A DNA stretch of 63,719 nucleotides from Acidimicrobiia bacterium (lineage in GTDB: Bacteria; Actinomycetota; Acidimicrobiia; Spongiisociales; Spongiisociaceae): positions 1 to 63,719 of the forward strand of contig VXMM01000013.1 of NCBI GenBank assembly GCA_009841105.1. The letters are read 5' to 3'. The notes below the pieces were generated by a model, which did not search any database, was not told the origin of the DNA, and saw only the letters and a list, made by a program, of their open reading frames with translations. This document shows positions 34,414-42,451 of the stretch, one piece after another (position 1 is the first letter of the stretch; each line of letters starts with the position of its first letter). The position numbers and the translations under genes are program-made.

Positions 34414-36009
34414 CTAGAGCATCCGCTGCTGCCCGCGCTCCTCAAGCCGGCTCGCACCGACGTATACGACAACCGACAGGACGACTATCACCACGGCGGA
34501 ACCCCAGGCCCGAGCCATTTCGAGACCGCCGTACGAGAGAGCGAAGAGCCACCCGAGGCCGTCGCGGCCGGTGAGGTACTCGCCCAGGATCGCGGCGACG
34601 ATCGCCAGCGCCCCGTTCAGCCGGAGCGCCGTGAGGAAGTCGGGCACTGCCGAGGGCAGCGCCAGGTGACGCAATCTGGCGCGGCGCCGTGCGCCCATGA
34701 CCGAGAACACATCGTCGGCGCCGGGGGGTGTGGAACGAAAACCGGAACTGACCAGCACGAAGGTCGGGAACATCGAGACCAGGGCGGCGACCGCCACAAC
34801 CGTGGTCCGCGTGTAACCGATCACCCTCGCCATGATCGGGACGGTCGCTACCAGCGGAACGGAGTACATGATGATCATGGGTGTGGTGAGCATGCCCCTC
34901 AGCACCGGAGACAGCCAACTCGCCAGTGCCGCCACCAGCCCGATGAGGCTGCCGACCGCCAGGCCCACCGCAGCCATCTGCAGCGTGTTGAACGTGTACG
35001 AGAGATAGGTTCCGGGATCGCCGGCGATATCGCTCACCACCGATTCGGGGGTGGGGGCCACGATGGGGCTGACGTCCCAGACCGTGACCGCGAACTGCCA
35101 GAAGCCGATGACCAAGACGAAGGGCCACACCGTGAGAGCAATGTCCACCAGTCGGCTGCGCCAGGAAGCGGGCTCCCTCTCCCCCTCCTTCGATCGGCCG
35201 GAGCCGGCCAGTTCCCGCACGTCCTGGCGGACCGAGAAGTCGCGACGCCGGACTAGTTCTTCCACCAGGGCGAAGAGGCCGAAAGCCACGATCGCTATGA
35301 AGGCCGTCAGCCCAGCGGCGGCCCAGAGCCGGGCGGTGAAGAACTGCTGGAGGGCCACGACCATCACCAGGCCCAATCCCGGCTCGGTCGTGCCGAACCA
35401 TTCGCCGAAGACCACGCCGAACATGGCGGCGGGAGCGCCGAGCTTGGCCGCGTACACGATCGAAGGCAGCACCGCCGGTATCTCGAGCCGCCAGAAGCGG
35501 CTGGTCCTGGACGCCCCCAGAACGGTGAACACGTCCTGATGGGATGCGCTGACGAGGTTGAAACCGGAACTCACCGCGATGAAGCTCGAGAAGAACACGG
35601 CCAGGCTCGCGAAGACCACCGGAGTCGCCGACGACGACACCACCATGACGATGAGCGGGCCCAGGGCGATCCAGGGGATGGAATTGACAACGGTGGCCAG
35701 GCGCCCGATGCCCCGGCGGAGCGGGATGATGACCAGCCCGACGAGGGCCAGAGAGATTCCCAGCGCCATCCCGGCGGCAAATCCCCGCACCGCGTCCCGG
35801 ATCGTGCCTGCGGCGGCCCGACGCAGGATCTCCCTGTCCTTGGAGAGAGACTCGAGAACATCCGTGAAGGGCGGCCAACCCCTACCGAACACCTCGAATT
35901 GGCCGACCAATTCCCATCCCGCGAGGAGGACTCCAACGCCTGCAACCCCCAGGGCGGCCGATCGCCAACCGAAAACTCCCCTTGCGGAGATAGCCCCTCC
36001 GGTTGCCAT
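34414..36009 (-). CDS. Fused double ABC permease (two SsuC-like domains in one chain, module C)
   Basis: From the ATG at 36009 the product is 531 aa, about twice a normal SsuC, with two complete transport domains. The first (about 1-265) has VNSIPWIALGPLIVMV and VFTVLGASRTSRFWRLEIPAVL. The second (about 295-531) has VFSVMGARRRARLRHLALPSAV. The two halves correspond to the separate, overlapping permease genes of module B. The charged joint VRELAGSGRSKEGEREP near residue 275 is the linker. The open frame continues upstream to 36741, but only as a shadow of the gene on the other strand. Confidence 0.87.
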   Translation of the reverse strand: MATGGAISARGVFGWRSAALGVAGVGVLLAGWELVGQFEVFGRGWPPFTDVLESLSKDREILRRAAAGTIRDAVRGFAAGMALGISLALVGLVIIPLRRGIGRLATVVNSIPWIALGPLIVMVVSSSATPVVFASLAVFFSSFIAVSSGFNLVSASHQDVFTVLGASRTSRFWRLEIPAVLPSIVYAAKLGAPAAMFGVVFGEWFGTTEPGLGLVMVVALQQFFTARLWAAAGLTAFIAIVAFGLFALVEELVRRRDFSVRQDVRELAGSGRSKEGEREPASWRSRLVDIALTVWPFVLVIGFWQFAVTVWDVSPIVAPTPESVVSDIAGDPGTYLSYTFNTLQMAAVGLAVGSLIGLVAALASWLSPVLRGMLTTPMIIMYSVPLVATVPIMARVIGYTRTTVVAVAALVSMFPTFVLVSSGFRSTPPGADDVFSVMGARRRARLRHLALPSAVPDFLTALRLNGALAIVAAILGEYLTGRDGLGWLFALSYGGLEMARAWGSAVVIVVLSVVVYVGASRLEERGQQRML

Positions 36010-36165
36010 ATTCCATCGTCCCTTCGGGAGCCGGTTAGTGGTCTGCCTGCGGCGGCACACCATCTCGAAAAATCTTACCCGCCGGTCCTGGCCGCCGAAC
36101 GGCTGAATCCGACGATGCGGGAAGGCGTGGACCGCTAGCGTTGTAACGCACCCGACGGGAACGAC

Positions 36166-36828
36166 ATGAGAACCATCACTGTTCAGGCCACCATCCGCCA
36201 GGATCACCTGGAAAGGTTCCTGACGGCGTCGATCGCCAACGCCCGTGCGTCTGTGGCGACCGAGCCAGGGTGCCGCCGTTTCGACATCTTCGGTGACGAC
36301 ACAGACCCGGCCAGGGTGGGATTCAACGAGGTCTACGACGATGACGGCGCGGTCGAAGCCCACGGCGAGTCGGCGCACTTCGCAGCCTGGTTTGCGGCTA
36401 CCGATGGAATGGCGGATCAACTGGTCTGGGCGACGTGTCGCAGCCTCTACAGCACCGCCAAGGCGCGCCGTGACGCGACCGGGGAGCGATCCGAAGATCC
36501 TCCATCCACCGGGGGGATGGTGGTCTACCAGGCGCGCATCTCCGTGCGACCCGAGGACACGGACGGCTTCATCGCCTCTGTAACGGAGCAGGCCCGTGCG
36601 GCCGCAGCAGCGGAACAGGGGCTGCTCCGCTTCGACATCAACCAGAATCTCGACCTCGCCACCGAGTTCTGGCTCTATCGGGTCCACACCGATGCCGCCG
36701 CGGCGGGCGACCACGCGGCCGCGCCCTACACAGCTGCCCATCTCGATCGGTACGGGGGGTACTACTCGGACGGAGCCCTAGAGCCCATCTCCGGACCGAA
36801 CATCTGGCCACCTGACGCCGAATGGTGA
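36166..36828 (+). CDS. Tandem antibiotic-biosynthesis-monooxygenase (ABM) domain protein
   Basis: The 220-aa protein contains two copies of the dimeric ferredoxin-like ABM fold. The first begins ITVQATIRQDHLERFLTA and includes EPGCRRFDIFGD and VGFNEVY. The second begins VVYQARISVRPEDTDGFIAS and includes EQGLLRFDINQN and FWLYRVH. Such proteins are cofactor-poor monooxygenases or isomerases of the YgiN/LsrG kind. The stop overlaps the ATG of the following amidohydrolase by seven bases, so the two are coupled and probably act in one pathway. Confidence 0.85.
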   Translation: MRTITVQATIRQDHLERFLTASIANARASVATEPGCRRFDIFGDDTDPARVGFNEVYDDDGAVEAHGESAHFAAWFAATDGMADQLVWATCRSLYSTAKARRDATGERSEDPPSTGGMVVYQARISVRPEDTDGFIASVTEQARAAAAAEQGLLRFDINQNLDLATEFWLYRVHTDAAAAGDHAAAPYTAAHLDRYGGYYSDGALEPISGPNIWPPDAEW

Positions 36829-38285
36829 CCCCACCTGCCGGAGGCTCCTCGCAGGATCCGAGCACTTCGAAGCCCGTCACTTGCGACCTGCTGGTCACCG
36901 GTGGGACGGTGGTCACGGTGGACGACCGGCGCCGGGTCATCGATCGGGGAGCGGTGGCAATCACCGGGGACCGTATCGCGGCGGTCGGCGCCGCTCGTGA
37001 TCTGGGTCACTACCGGGCCGACCGGGTCATCGACGCCACCGGAAGCGCGGTCCTGCCCGGGCTGGTGGACACCCACCAGCACCTGTTCCAGTACCTGACG
37101 CGGGGTCTCGGGGAAGGCTTGGAGCTGTGGCCGTGGTTGTCGGACTTCATGTGGCCGGTCACCACTGCCATCTCCATCGAGGAGGCCAGGATCGGTGCTC
37201 AGCTCGGAGCGGTGGAGGCCGCCCGCTCCGGTGTCACCACCCTGCTCGACAACCACTACGCCCCCACCGACTTCGCATCCACTCTCGCCGTGGCGGACGC
37301 CATCGCCGCGGTCGGGCTGCGGGGTGCCGTTGCCAGGGGCATGACCGGGGAACTGACCCCGATGGCGGCCAAACACGGCCTGGCGGGCGAGTTGTTCCGC
37401 TACTCCAACCAGGAGGAGATAGACATTACCCGGGCCTGTATCGAGGCTCGCCCTCCCGGCGCACGGGTGGGGGTCTGGCCGGCGCCCCTCAACATCATCT
37501 ATGTCGACCAAGAACTCGTGGTCGAAGCGGTCGGCCTGGCGCACGAGAAGGGCGTCGGCTGGCATTCCCACTGTTCGGAGGCGGCGAACGACCCCGTCTT
37601 CTATCTCGAGGAGTACGACCGCAGGCCGGTGGTGTGGCTGGCCGAACAGGGCCTCCTGGGCCGGGGCGCCACCCTGGCCCACGGGATCTTCCTCGACGAC
37701 CGCGAGGTCGAGTTGGTCGGAGGTTCCCGGACCGGTATCGCCTACTGCCCCATCTCCCATCAGTACATTGCCTTGGGGGTGATGCGCCTCCGCGACCTGC
37801 GCGGCGCAGGCGCCACCGTCGCGCTCGGTCTGGACGGAGGCAGCGGACACCGGCTGGACATGTTCTCCTGCATGAAACAGGCGGTCCTCCTCCAGCGCGT
37901 CCATACCCGGAATCCCACCGAGTCGAACGGTGAAGAGGCGATCGAGCTGGCTACCCGCGCCGGCGCCGAGTACATGGGGATCGAGGCCGGCGTCATCGCG
38001 CCGGGCAAGCTGGCGGACCTGGTGATCGTCGACCAGTCCGCTCCCCACCATTCACCGCTTCACCGCACGGTGGCGTCCGTCGTCTACTCGACCGGCCCCT
38101 CCGATGTGACCCACACGATCGTCGGCGGCGATGTCATCTTCGAGAGCGACAGGTGCACGATGGTTGACGAAGCGGCAATAGTCGAAGAAGCGAACGGTCG
38201 GGCCGCAGACCTCGTGGCCCGGGCCGGGCTCAGTCCCCTGCTCGAACCGTGGCGAACGACCGCAACGCCCTCTGACGGGGCCTGA
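36822..38285 (+). CDS. TRZ/ATZ-type amidohydrolase (8-oxoguanine/s-triazine deaminase-like)
   Basis: The 487-aa metal-dependent hydrolase has the small beta-sandwich flanks and a barrel with HxH in VDTHQHLFQYL, a metal His and Glu-like pair in WHSHCSEAAND, the fourth His in LAHGIFLDD and Asp in LGLDGGSGH, and a C-terminal GVIAPGKLADLVIVD. The family deaminates or dechlorinates N-heterocycles such as guanine analogues. The presence of HSHCSE favours a deaminase. The exact substrate is unknown. It is coupled to the ABM gene upstream. Confidence 0.87.
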   Translation: MVTPPAGGSSQDPSTSKPVTCDLLVTGGTVVTVDDRRRVIDRGAVAITGDRIAAVGAARDLGHYRADRVIDATGSAVLPGLVDTHQHLFQYLTRGLGEGLELWPWLSDFMWPVTTAISIEEARIGAQLGAVEAARSGVTTLLDNHYAPTDFASTLAVADAIAAVGLRGAVARGMTGELTPMAAKHGLAGELFRYSNQEEIDITRACIEARPPGARVGVWPAPLNIIYVDQELVVEAVGLAHEKGVGWHSHCSEAANDPVFYLEEYDRRPVVWLAEQGLLGRGATLAHGIFLDDREVELVGGSRTGIAYCPISHQYIALGVMRLRDLRGAGATVALGLDGGSGHRLDMFSCMKQAVLLQRVHTRNPTESNGEEAIELATRAGAEYMGIEAGVIAPGKLADLVIVDQSAPHHSPLHRTVASVVYSTGPSDVTHTIVGGDVIFESDRCTMVDEAAIVEEANGRAADLVARAGLSPLLEPWRTTATPSDGA

Positions 38286-38370
38286 GTCCCGGCCGATACT
38301 GCGGGAGGCCAGGCTACGCCTGATCGGTTGGAGCGGTTAGGTTCTATATGATCCAGGCCTCGTAAGGTGA

Positions 38371-38416
38371 TCCGTCGGCAGCAAGACGGGGCGCCGCCTA
38401 GGGGTGATAGCCGTCT
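38371..38416 (+). promoter_or_regulatory. Candidate 5'-leader switch with two mutually exclusive hairpins
   Basis: CCGTC (38372-38376) can pair with GACGG (38385-38389) around an 8-nt loop. The same strand, extended to AGACGG (38384-38389), can pair instead with CCGTCT at 38411-38416. The second hairpin ends four bases before the AAAGGA ribosome-binding site of the BKACE gene. This competing-stem layout resembles attenuators and riboswitches, but it does not match any riboswitch class I recognise. Confidence 0.3.
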
Positions 38417-38430
38417 CGAAAGGAACACCG

Positions 38431-39396
38431 ATGGGCGAAATCGAAGCGACTTGGGACTTTCGCGACCCGTACCTCTGGATGCGGAAGACAGCCAGGAGTG
38501 CTATGCCGCCCCTGATCATCACGGCGGCCATCAGCGGCGGCGGCCACGGCAAAGAGTCGAATGCCGCCCTTCCGGAGACACCGGAGGAGCAGGCCCAGGA
38601 GGCCCGGCGGGCATACGAGGCCGGCGCGTCGCAGATACACGTTCACGTTCGGGATCCCGACGACTGGAGCCAGTGCACCGGCAACCCCGACGACTACGGG
38701 AAGGTGAACGGGATGATCCGGGACCTGTGCCCGGACGTGATCATCAACAACAGCACGGGAGGCGGGCCCACCCTGACCACGGAGGAACAGTTCTCGCCAC
38801 TGTTCGCCGACCCCGCCCCGGACGTGGCCACCCTCAACCTGGGTCCGTTCATGTCGAAGTTCACCATGCCCGAGCGACCCTCCCACCTTCCGCATCCCCG
38901 CGGGCCGGTTGACTACGACATGTGCAGCGGCACAACCTACGGCGAGCTGAACCACTACGCGTCGGTGATCGCCGCGCGCGGGATGAAGCCGGAGTTGGAG
39001 ATCTACGACCCGGGCCAGTACTGGGTGCTCCGCGATCTCATCTACAACGAGAACGTGACACCTCCTTACATGGTGCAGTTCGTCCTGGGTGGGCAGACCG
39101 CCTCGTTCCCGACCCCCGCCAACCTCATGTCGCTCATCAGCGAGCTGCCGGCGGGTGCGCTGTACTCGGTGATCGGCACGGGGCCGTTCCAGATCCCGAT
39201 GAACGTCCTCGGGATCCTGCTCGGAGGCCATGTGCGGGTGGGGCTGGAGGACAACATCTACTACCGGCGAGGCGAGAAGGCCACCGGGAACGCCCAGCTG
39301 GTGAGCCGTATCCGACGGATCGCCGAGGAGATGAACCGCGAGATCGCCACCCCTGCCCAGGCCCGCCAGATGCTGGGCCTCCCGCAAGTCGCATGA
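38431..39396 (+). CDS. BKACE family protein (beta-keto acid cleavage enzyme, DUF849)
   Basis: The 321-aa protein has the BKACE hallmarks: PLIITAAISGGGHGKE near the N-terminus, the zinc-binding HxH in GASQIHVHVRDPDD, and the C-terminal Glu ligand in HVRVGLEDNIYY. The family condenses a beta-keto acid with acetyl-CoA to give acetoacetate and a new CoA ester, as in 3-keto-5-aminohexanoate cleavage. The ATG at 38431 with AAAGGA upstream is preferred to the GTG at 38404. The GrdE-like gene begins 58 bp downstream, so the two are probably co-transcribed. Confidence 0.9.
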   Translation: MGEIEATWDFRDPYLWMRKTARSAMPPLIITAAISGGGHGKESNAALPETPEEQAQEARRAYEAGASQIHVHVRDPDDWSQCTGNPDDYGKVNGMIRDLCPDVIINNSTGGGPTLTTEEQFSPLFADPAPDVATLNLGPFMSKFTMPERPSHLPHPRGPVDYDMCSGTTYGELNHYASVIAARGMKPELEIYDPGQYWVLRDLIYNENVTPPYMVQFVLGGQTASFPTPANLMSLISELPAGALYSVIGTGPFQIPMNVLGILLGGHVRVGLEDNIYYRRGEKATGNAQLVSRIRRIAEEMNREIATPAQARQMLGLPQVA

Positions 39397-39454
39397 AGCC
39401 CGGGTGTCGGCAGGAGGATTCCGGCCCCCCCGCGAGGCGCGGGAGGGTGCAGGC

Positions 39455-40789
39455 ATGAACTCCGGTCCGGGCCGCCAGATCCTGGAGGTCGGCGCCTTCG
39501 ACGTGTCCGACGTCCGGGCAGGTCCCGAAACAGCCTTCGCCGACGGCATCCTCACCATCGACATCGGGGAACTGGAGGAGCTGCTGGCCGCGGATCCCGA
39601 CCTGGCCGCCGTCTCGGTGGAGATCATCAGGCCGGGGGAGTCGGTCAGGGTGGTAAACGCGATCGACGCGGTGGAGCCGCGAATCAAGGTTGACCCTCCC
39701 GGCGCGGACTTCTCGGGACTCCTCACCCGGCCGAGGCTGGTGGGCACCGGCACCACCCACGCCCTGAAAGGGGTGGCGGTGGTGGAGACCGCCCTTCCGG
39801 TACCAGGGGAACCGCGCTACTGGCGGGAGGCCGTCTTCGACATGGCCGGGTCCACCGCCGGATACTCGCCTCTTTCGGAACTCATCAACGTCGTGGTCTC
39901 GTGCGAGCCGACCACCGCGCTGCTGGAGAGTGAGGACCGCCCCACCAACGTCTTCGAGGGAACCCCGGAGGCGGTGGAGTACAACAAGGCAGTCCGGCTG
40001 GCCGGCCTAAAGGCGGCCCGATACCTGGCGGAGACCACCCTCGGGCAGGAACCCGACCGGGTGGACACCTACGACCTGGCCCCGTCGCCCGTCAACGGGC
40101 TACCGGCGGTCGTCTACCTGTACCAGTTGGCCATCCCGTTCCTGCATGGCGAGATCGCTCCCGGCGCCGGGGCGATCGGCGGCGCCGCCCACCTGCCCAC
40201 GCCGATCCACCCGAACGAGTTGCTCGACGGAGCTCTGGTGTGCGGCTGGAACGCCATCGCGTGCATGAGGGAACTCACCTACACGGTGCAGAACCACCCG
40301 ATCATCGAGGACCTCTACGCCCGCCACGGCCAAGACATCGATTTCCGGGGCGTGGTCCTCTTCACCAACGGAGACACCCGGGCCGCCAAGGAGCGCCTCG
40401 CCAACCACGCGGCCAACCTGGCGATCATGATGGGCGCCGAAGGGGCATTGATCAACTACGCCGGCGGCGGGCATCCCGCTGTCGACGCCATGATGATATG
40501 CAGGAATCTGGAGCGGCGGGGAGTGACGACGACGATGCTGTCGATGGAGATGGCGGCCAACCCGGGCGAGTCCGGCTTCGTCCACTTCGTCCAGGAAGCC
40601 GATGCCATCGTGAGCACCGGGAACTACGAGGAGACCGTTCTCTTCGAGCCCGTGGAGCGGGTGATCGGTGGTGACGAACTGATCCGGATCGAGAGCGACC
40701 CGTCCGGTGCGTTCGAGGCCCCGCTGGCGATCGTGATGGCCAGCACCCACCAGTTCGGCGGGACACGTATACGCGGCGAGGAGTACTGA
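39455..40789 (+). CDS. GrdE-like glycine/betaine/sarcosine reductase component B, alpha/beta proprotein
   Basis: The 444-aa protein matches the component B proprotein family in its first half (VRVVNAIDAVEPRIKVDPPG, YNKAVRLAGLKAARYLA) and in the diagnostic TPIHPNELLDGALVCGWNAI stretch, followed by a cysteine at residue 270 and YTVQNHPII. In known GrdE proteins cleavage before a cysteine in this region yields two subunits with a pyruvoyl group that forms a Schiff base with the amine substrate. Cys270, encoded at 40262-40264, is the likely equivalent, though its immediate context (Ala-Cys-Met) should be compared with known sites. GGGAGGG precedes the ATG. Confidence 0.85.
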   Translation: MNSGPGRQILEVGAFDVSDVRAGPETAFADGILTIDIGELEELLAADPDLAAVSVEIIRPGESVRVVNAIDAVEPRIKVDPPGADFSGLLTRPRLVGTGTTHALKGVAVVETALPVPGEPRYWREAVFDMAGSTAGYSPLSELINVVVSCEPTTALLESEDRPTNVFEGTPEAVEYNKAVRLAGLKAARYLAETTLGQEPDRVDTYDLAPSPVNGLPAVVYLYQLAIPFLHGEIAPGAGAIGGAAHLPTPIHPNELLDGALVCGWNAIACMRELTYTVQNHPIIEDLYARHGQDIDFRGVVLFTNGDTRAAKERLANHAANLAIMMGAEGALINYAGGGHPAVDAMMICRNLERRGVTTTMLSMEMAANPGESGFVHFVQEADAIVSTGNYEETVLFEPVERVIGGDELIRIESDPSGAFEAPLAIVMASTHQFGGTRIRGEEY

Positions 40790-40799
40790 GAGGCAACCG

Positions 40800-42113
40800 A
40801 TGGTGAGAATCGTCCACTATCTCAACCAGTTCTTCGGGGGACTGGGAGGCGAGGACCAGGCAGGCATGGCCCCGGTCTCCGAACCGGGCCCGGTGGGGAC
40901 GGGTCGGGGGTTGACCCGATTCCTGGGAGGCGACGACCGGATCGTGGGGACGGTCGTCGGGGGCGACAACTACATGGCGCAAGGTGGGAACGGCGCGGTG
41001 GAGGAGGTTGTCGGGTTGATCTCCCGGTTCGATCCGGACGTCGTGGTGGCCGGACCGGCCTTCGGGTCCGGGCGGTACGGCCTGGCCTGCGGCGCGGTCT
41101 GTGCGGCGGTGATCGAACAACTCGGCGTGCCCGCGCTCACCGGACTCCATCCTGACAGCCCGGGCGCCGCCGAGTACCGGGCATGGGTCCCGATCCTCGC
41201 CACCGCCGAGACGGCCGCCGGCATGGGTGCGGCACTTGAGCGCCTCGCGCCCCTGGCGTCCAGGCTGGCACGGGGTGAGGCACTCGGCAGCGCCGCGGAG
41301 GAAGGCACCCTTACCAAGGGTCTCCGTCGTAATACGTTCGAGGACGTTCGGGGCTCCACCCGGGCGATCGACATGCTGCTGGCGAAGATGCGCGGAGAGT
41401 CCTTCACAACGGAGTGGCCGCTCCCCAGCTATGAGCCCGCTGAGGCCTCCGAGCCGATCTCGAGCGGCGCCTCCTTCCGGTTGGCCCTGGTGACCGAGGC
41501 GGGGATCGTCCCGGCGGGCAACCCCGACCGGCTGCCATCGGGATGGGCTACCGACTGGATGACATACCCGATCCAGGACCGGGACGGCTTCGCGGAGGGC
41601 GAGTTCGAATCGGTGCATGGTGGTATCGATACCAGCTTCGCCAACCAGGACCCTGACCGCCAGGTGCCGCTCGACGCCGCCCGATCCATTGAGCAGGAGG
41701 GCCGGCTGAGCCTCCACCCCGACCTGCTCAGCACGACGGGCAACATGGGCACCCTGCGCGACATGACCCGCATCGGCGCCGAGATGGGACGCGCCCTGAT
41801 CGCCGACGGGGTTCAGGCCGTGATCGTGGGTTCGACCTGAGGAACGGGGACGCGTAGCGGGTCTACGCTCGCCAAGTCGATCGAGAACCAGGGCATTCCG
41901 GCGGCCCTGGTTACCGCGCTGGTTCCTCTGGCCGAATCGGTAGGCGTTCTCCGGATCGTCCAGGGCAAGGCCGTAACCCATCCCTTCGGGGACCCCGAAC
42001 TCGACGTGGACGACGAGTTGAGGTATCGCCGGCGGGTCGTGGAGACCGCCATCTCGGCACTCGAGGCCGAGGTCTCGGAGCCCACGGTCTTCGACGTCCA
42101 GGCAGTGTCCTAG
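40800..42113 (+). CDS. GrdB-like selenoprotein, reductase component B gamma subunit (in-frame TGA read as Sec347)
   Basis: The family start VRIVHYLNQFFGGLGGED and the segments VVGGDNYM and FGSGRYGLACG identify a GrdB/GrdF/GrdH-type subunit. The frame meets TGA at 41838-41840 directly after VIVGST, which is exactly where family members have selenocysteine (ST-U-GT). Translation in frame continues GTGTRSGSTLAKSIENQGIP for a total of 90 further codons to TAG at 42111-42113. Reading through gives 437 aa with Sec at 347, close to the 436 aa and Sec350 I recall for clostridial GrdB. The usual cysteines after Sec are Gly and Ser here. It probably makes the Se-carboxymethyl-type intermediate with the GrdE-like partner encoded 10 bp upstream. 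Confidence 0.87.
41841..41870 (+). promoter_or_regulatory. Candidate bacterial SECIS element
   Basis: Immediately after the TGA, a perfect 6-bp stem, GCGTAG (41852-41857) with CTACGC (41863-41868), closes a 5-nt loop CGGGT. The loop begins 17 nt after the TGA and has G as its second base, in line with the spacing and loop-G rule described for bacterial SECIS hairpins read by SelB. It lies within the coding sequence, as bacterial SECIS elements do. Confidence 0.72.
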
Positions 42114-42136
42114 GACCGTCGCGTCTCACGGCTCGT

Positions 42137-42392
42137 GTCCTGAATCCTTGGTTCGTCCGGTTGTGGCCAGGTGAAGGGCGCATCGACCGATCCGGATGGA
42201 TCTTGATACACCAGCGGGCCATTATCCGCCACAAGAGTGTTGAACATGTCACACCCCCGCTATAGGTTGCTGGATAACCGTAATTACCAGCGGTTCCGAG
42301 TCGACCGGGCCGTGTGAGGGATCAATTTCGTTCGAGGCGCCCCATCCGGGCACGGCGGGACGCGCCTCAGACCAAGGTGGTGGCGGAGGGGG
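42137..42392. repeat. Dispersed intergenic repeat, copy A
   Basis: About 256 bp, clearly related to 63453-63719. Shared blocks include GGCGCATCGACCGA, GTTCGAGGCGCCCCATCC and GACCAAGGTGGTGGCGG. Near its right end GAGGCGC (42334-42340) and GCGCCTC (42362-42368) form an inverted repeat present in both copies. On the minus strand a 45-codon frame (MFNTLVADNG..., from 42247) crosses the left part, but it is not preserved in copy B. The surrounding 42114-42451 contains no other gene that I can see. Confidence 0.75.
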
Positions 42393-42451
42393 CGGGCCCT
42401 GCGGGGTGGCCGCTTGCCGCGATTTTCGCGGTCTCTTCCCGACACAGGGCG

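Noticed and set aside
36010-36741. N-terminal extension of the fused permease frame
   Set aside because: It is an antisense shadow of the two-domain ABM gene at 36166-36828. The membrane protein has a natural ATG with AAGGGA at 36009.
41838-41840. TGA taken as the real stop of the GrdB-like gene
   Set aside because: The same frame continues for 90 codons with family-like sequence, the TGA sits at the known Sec position, and a SECIS-like hairpin follows. Truncation is the less economical reading.
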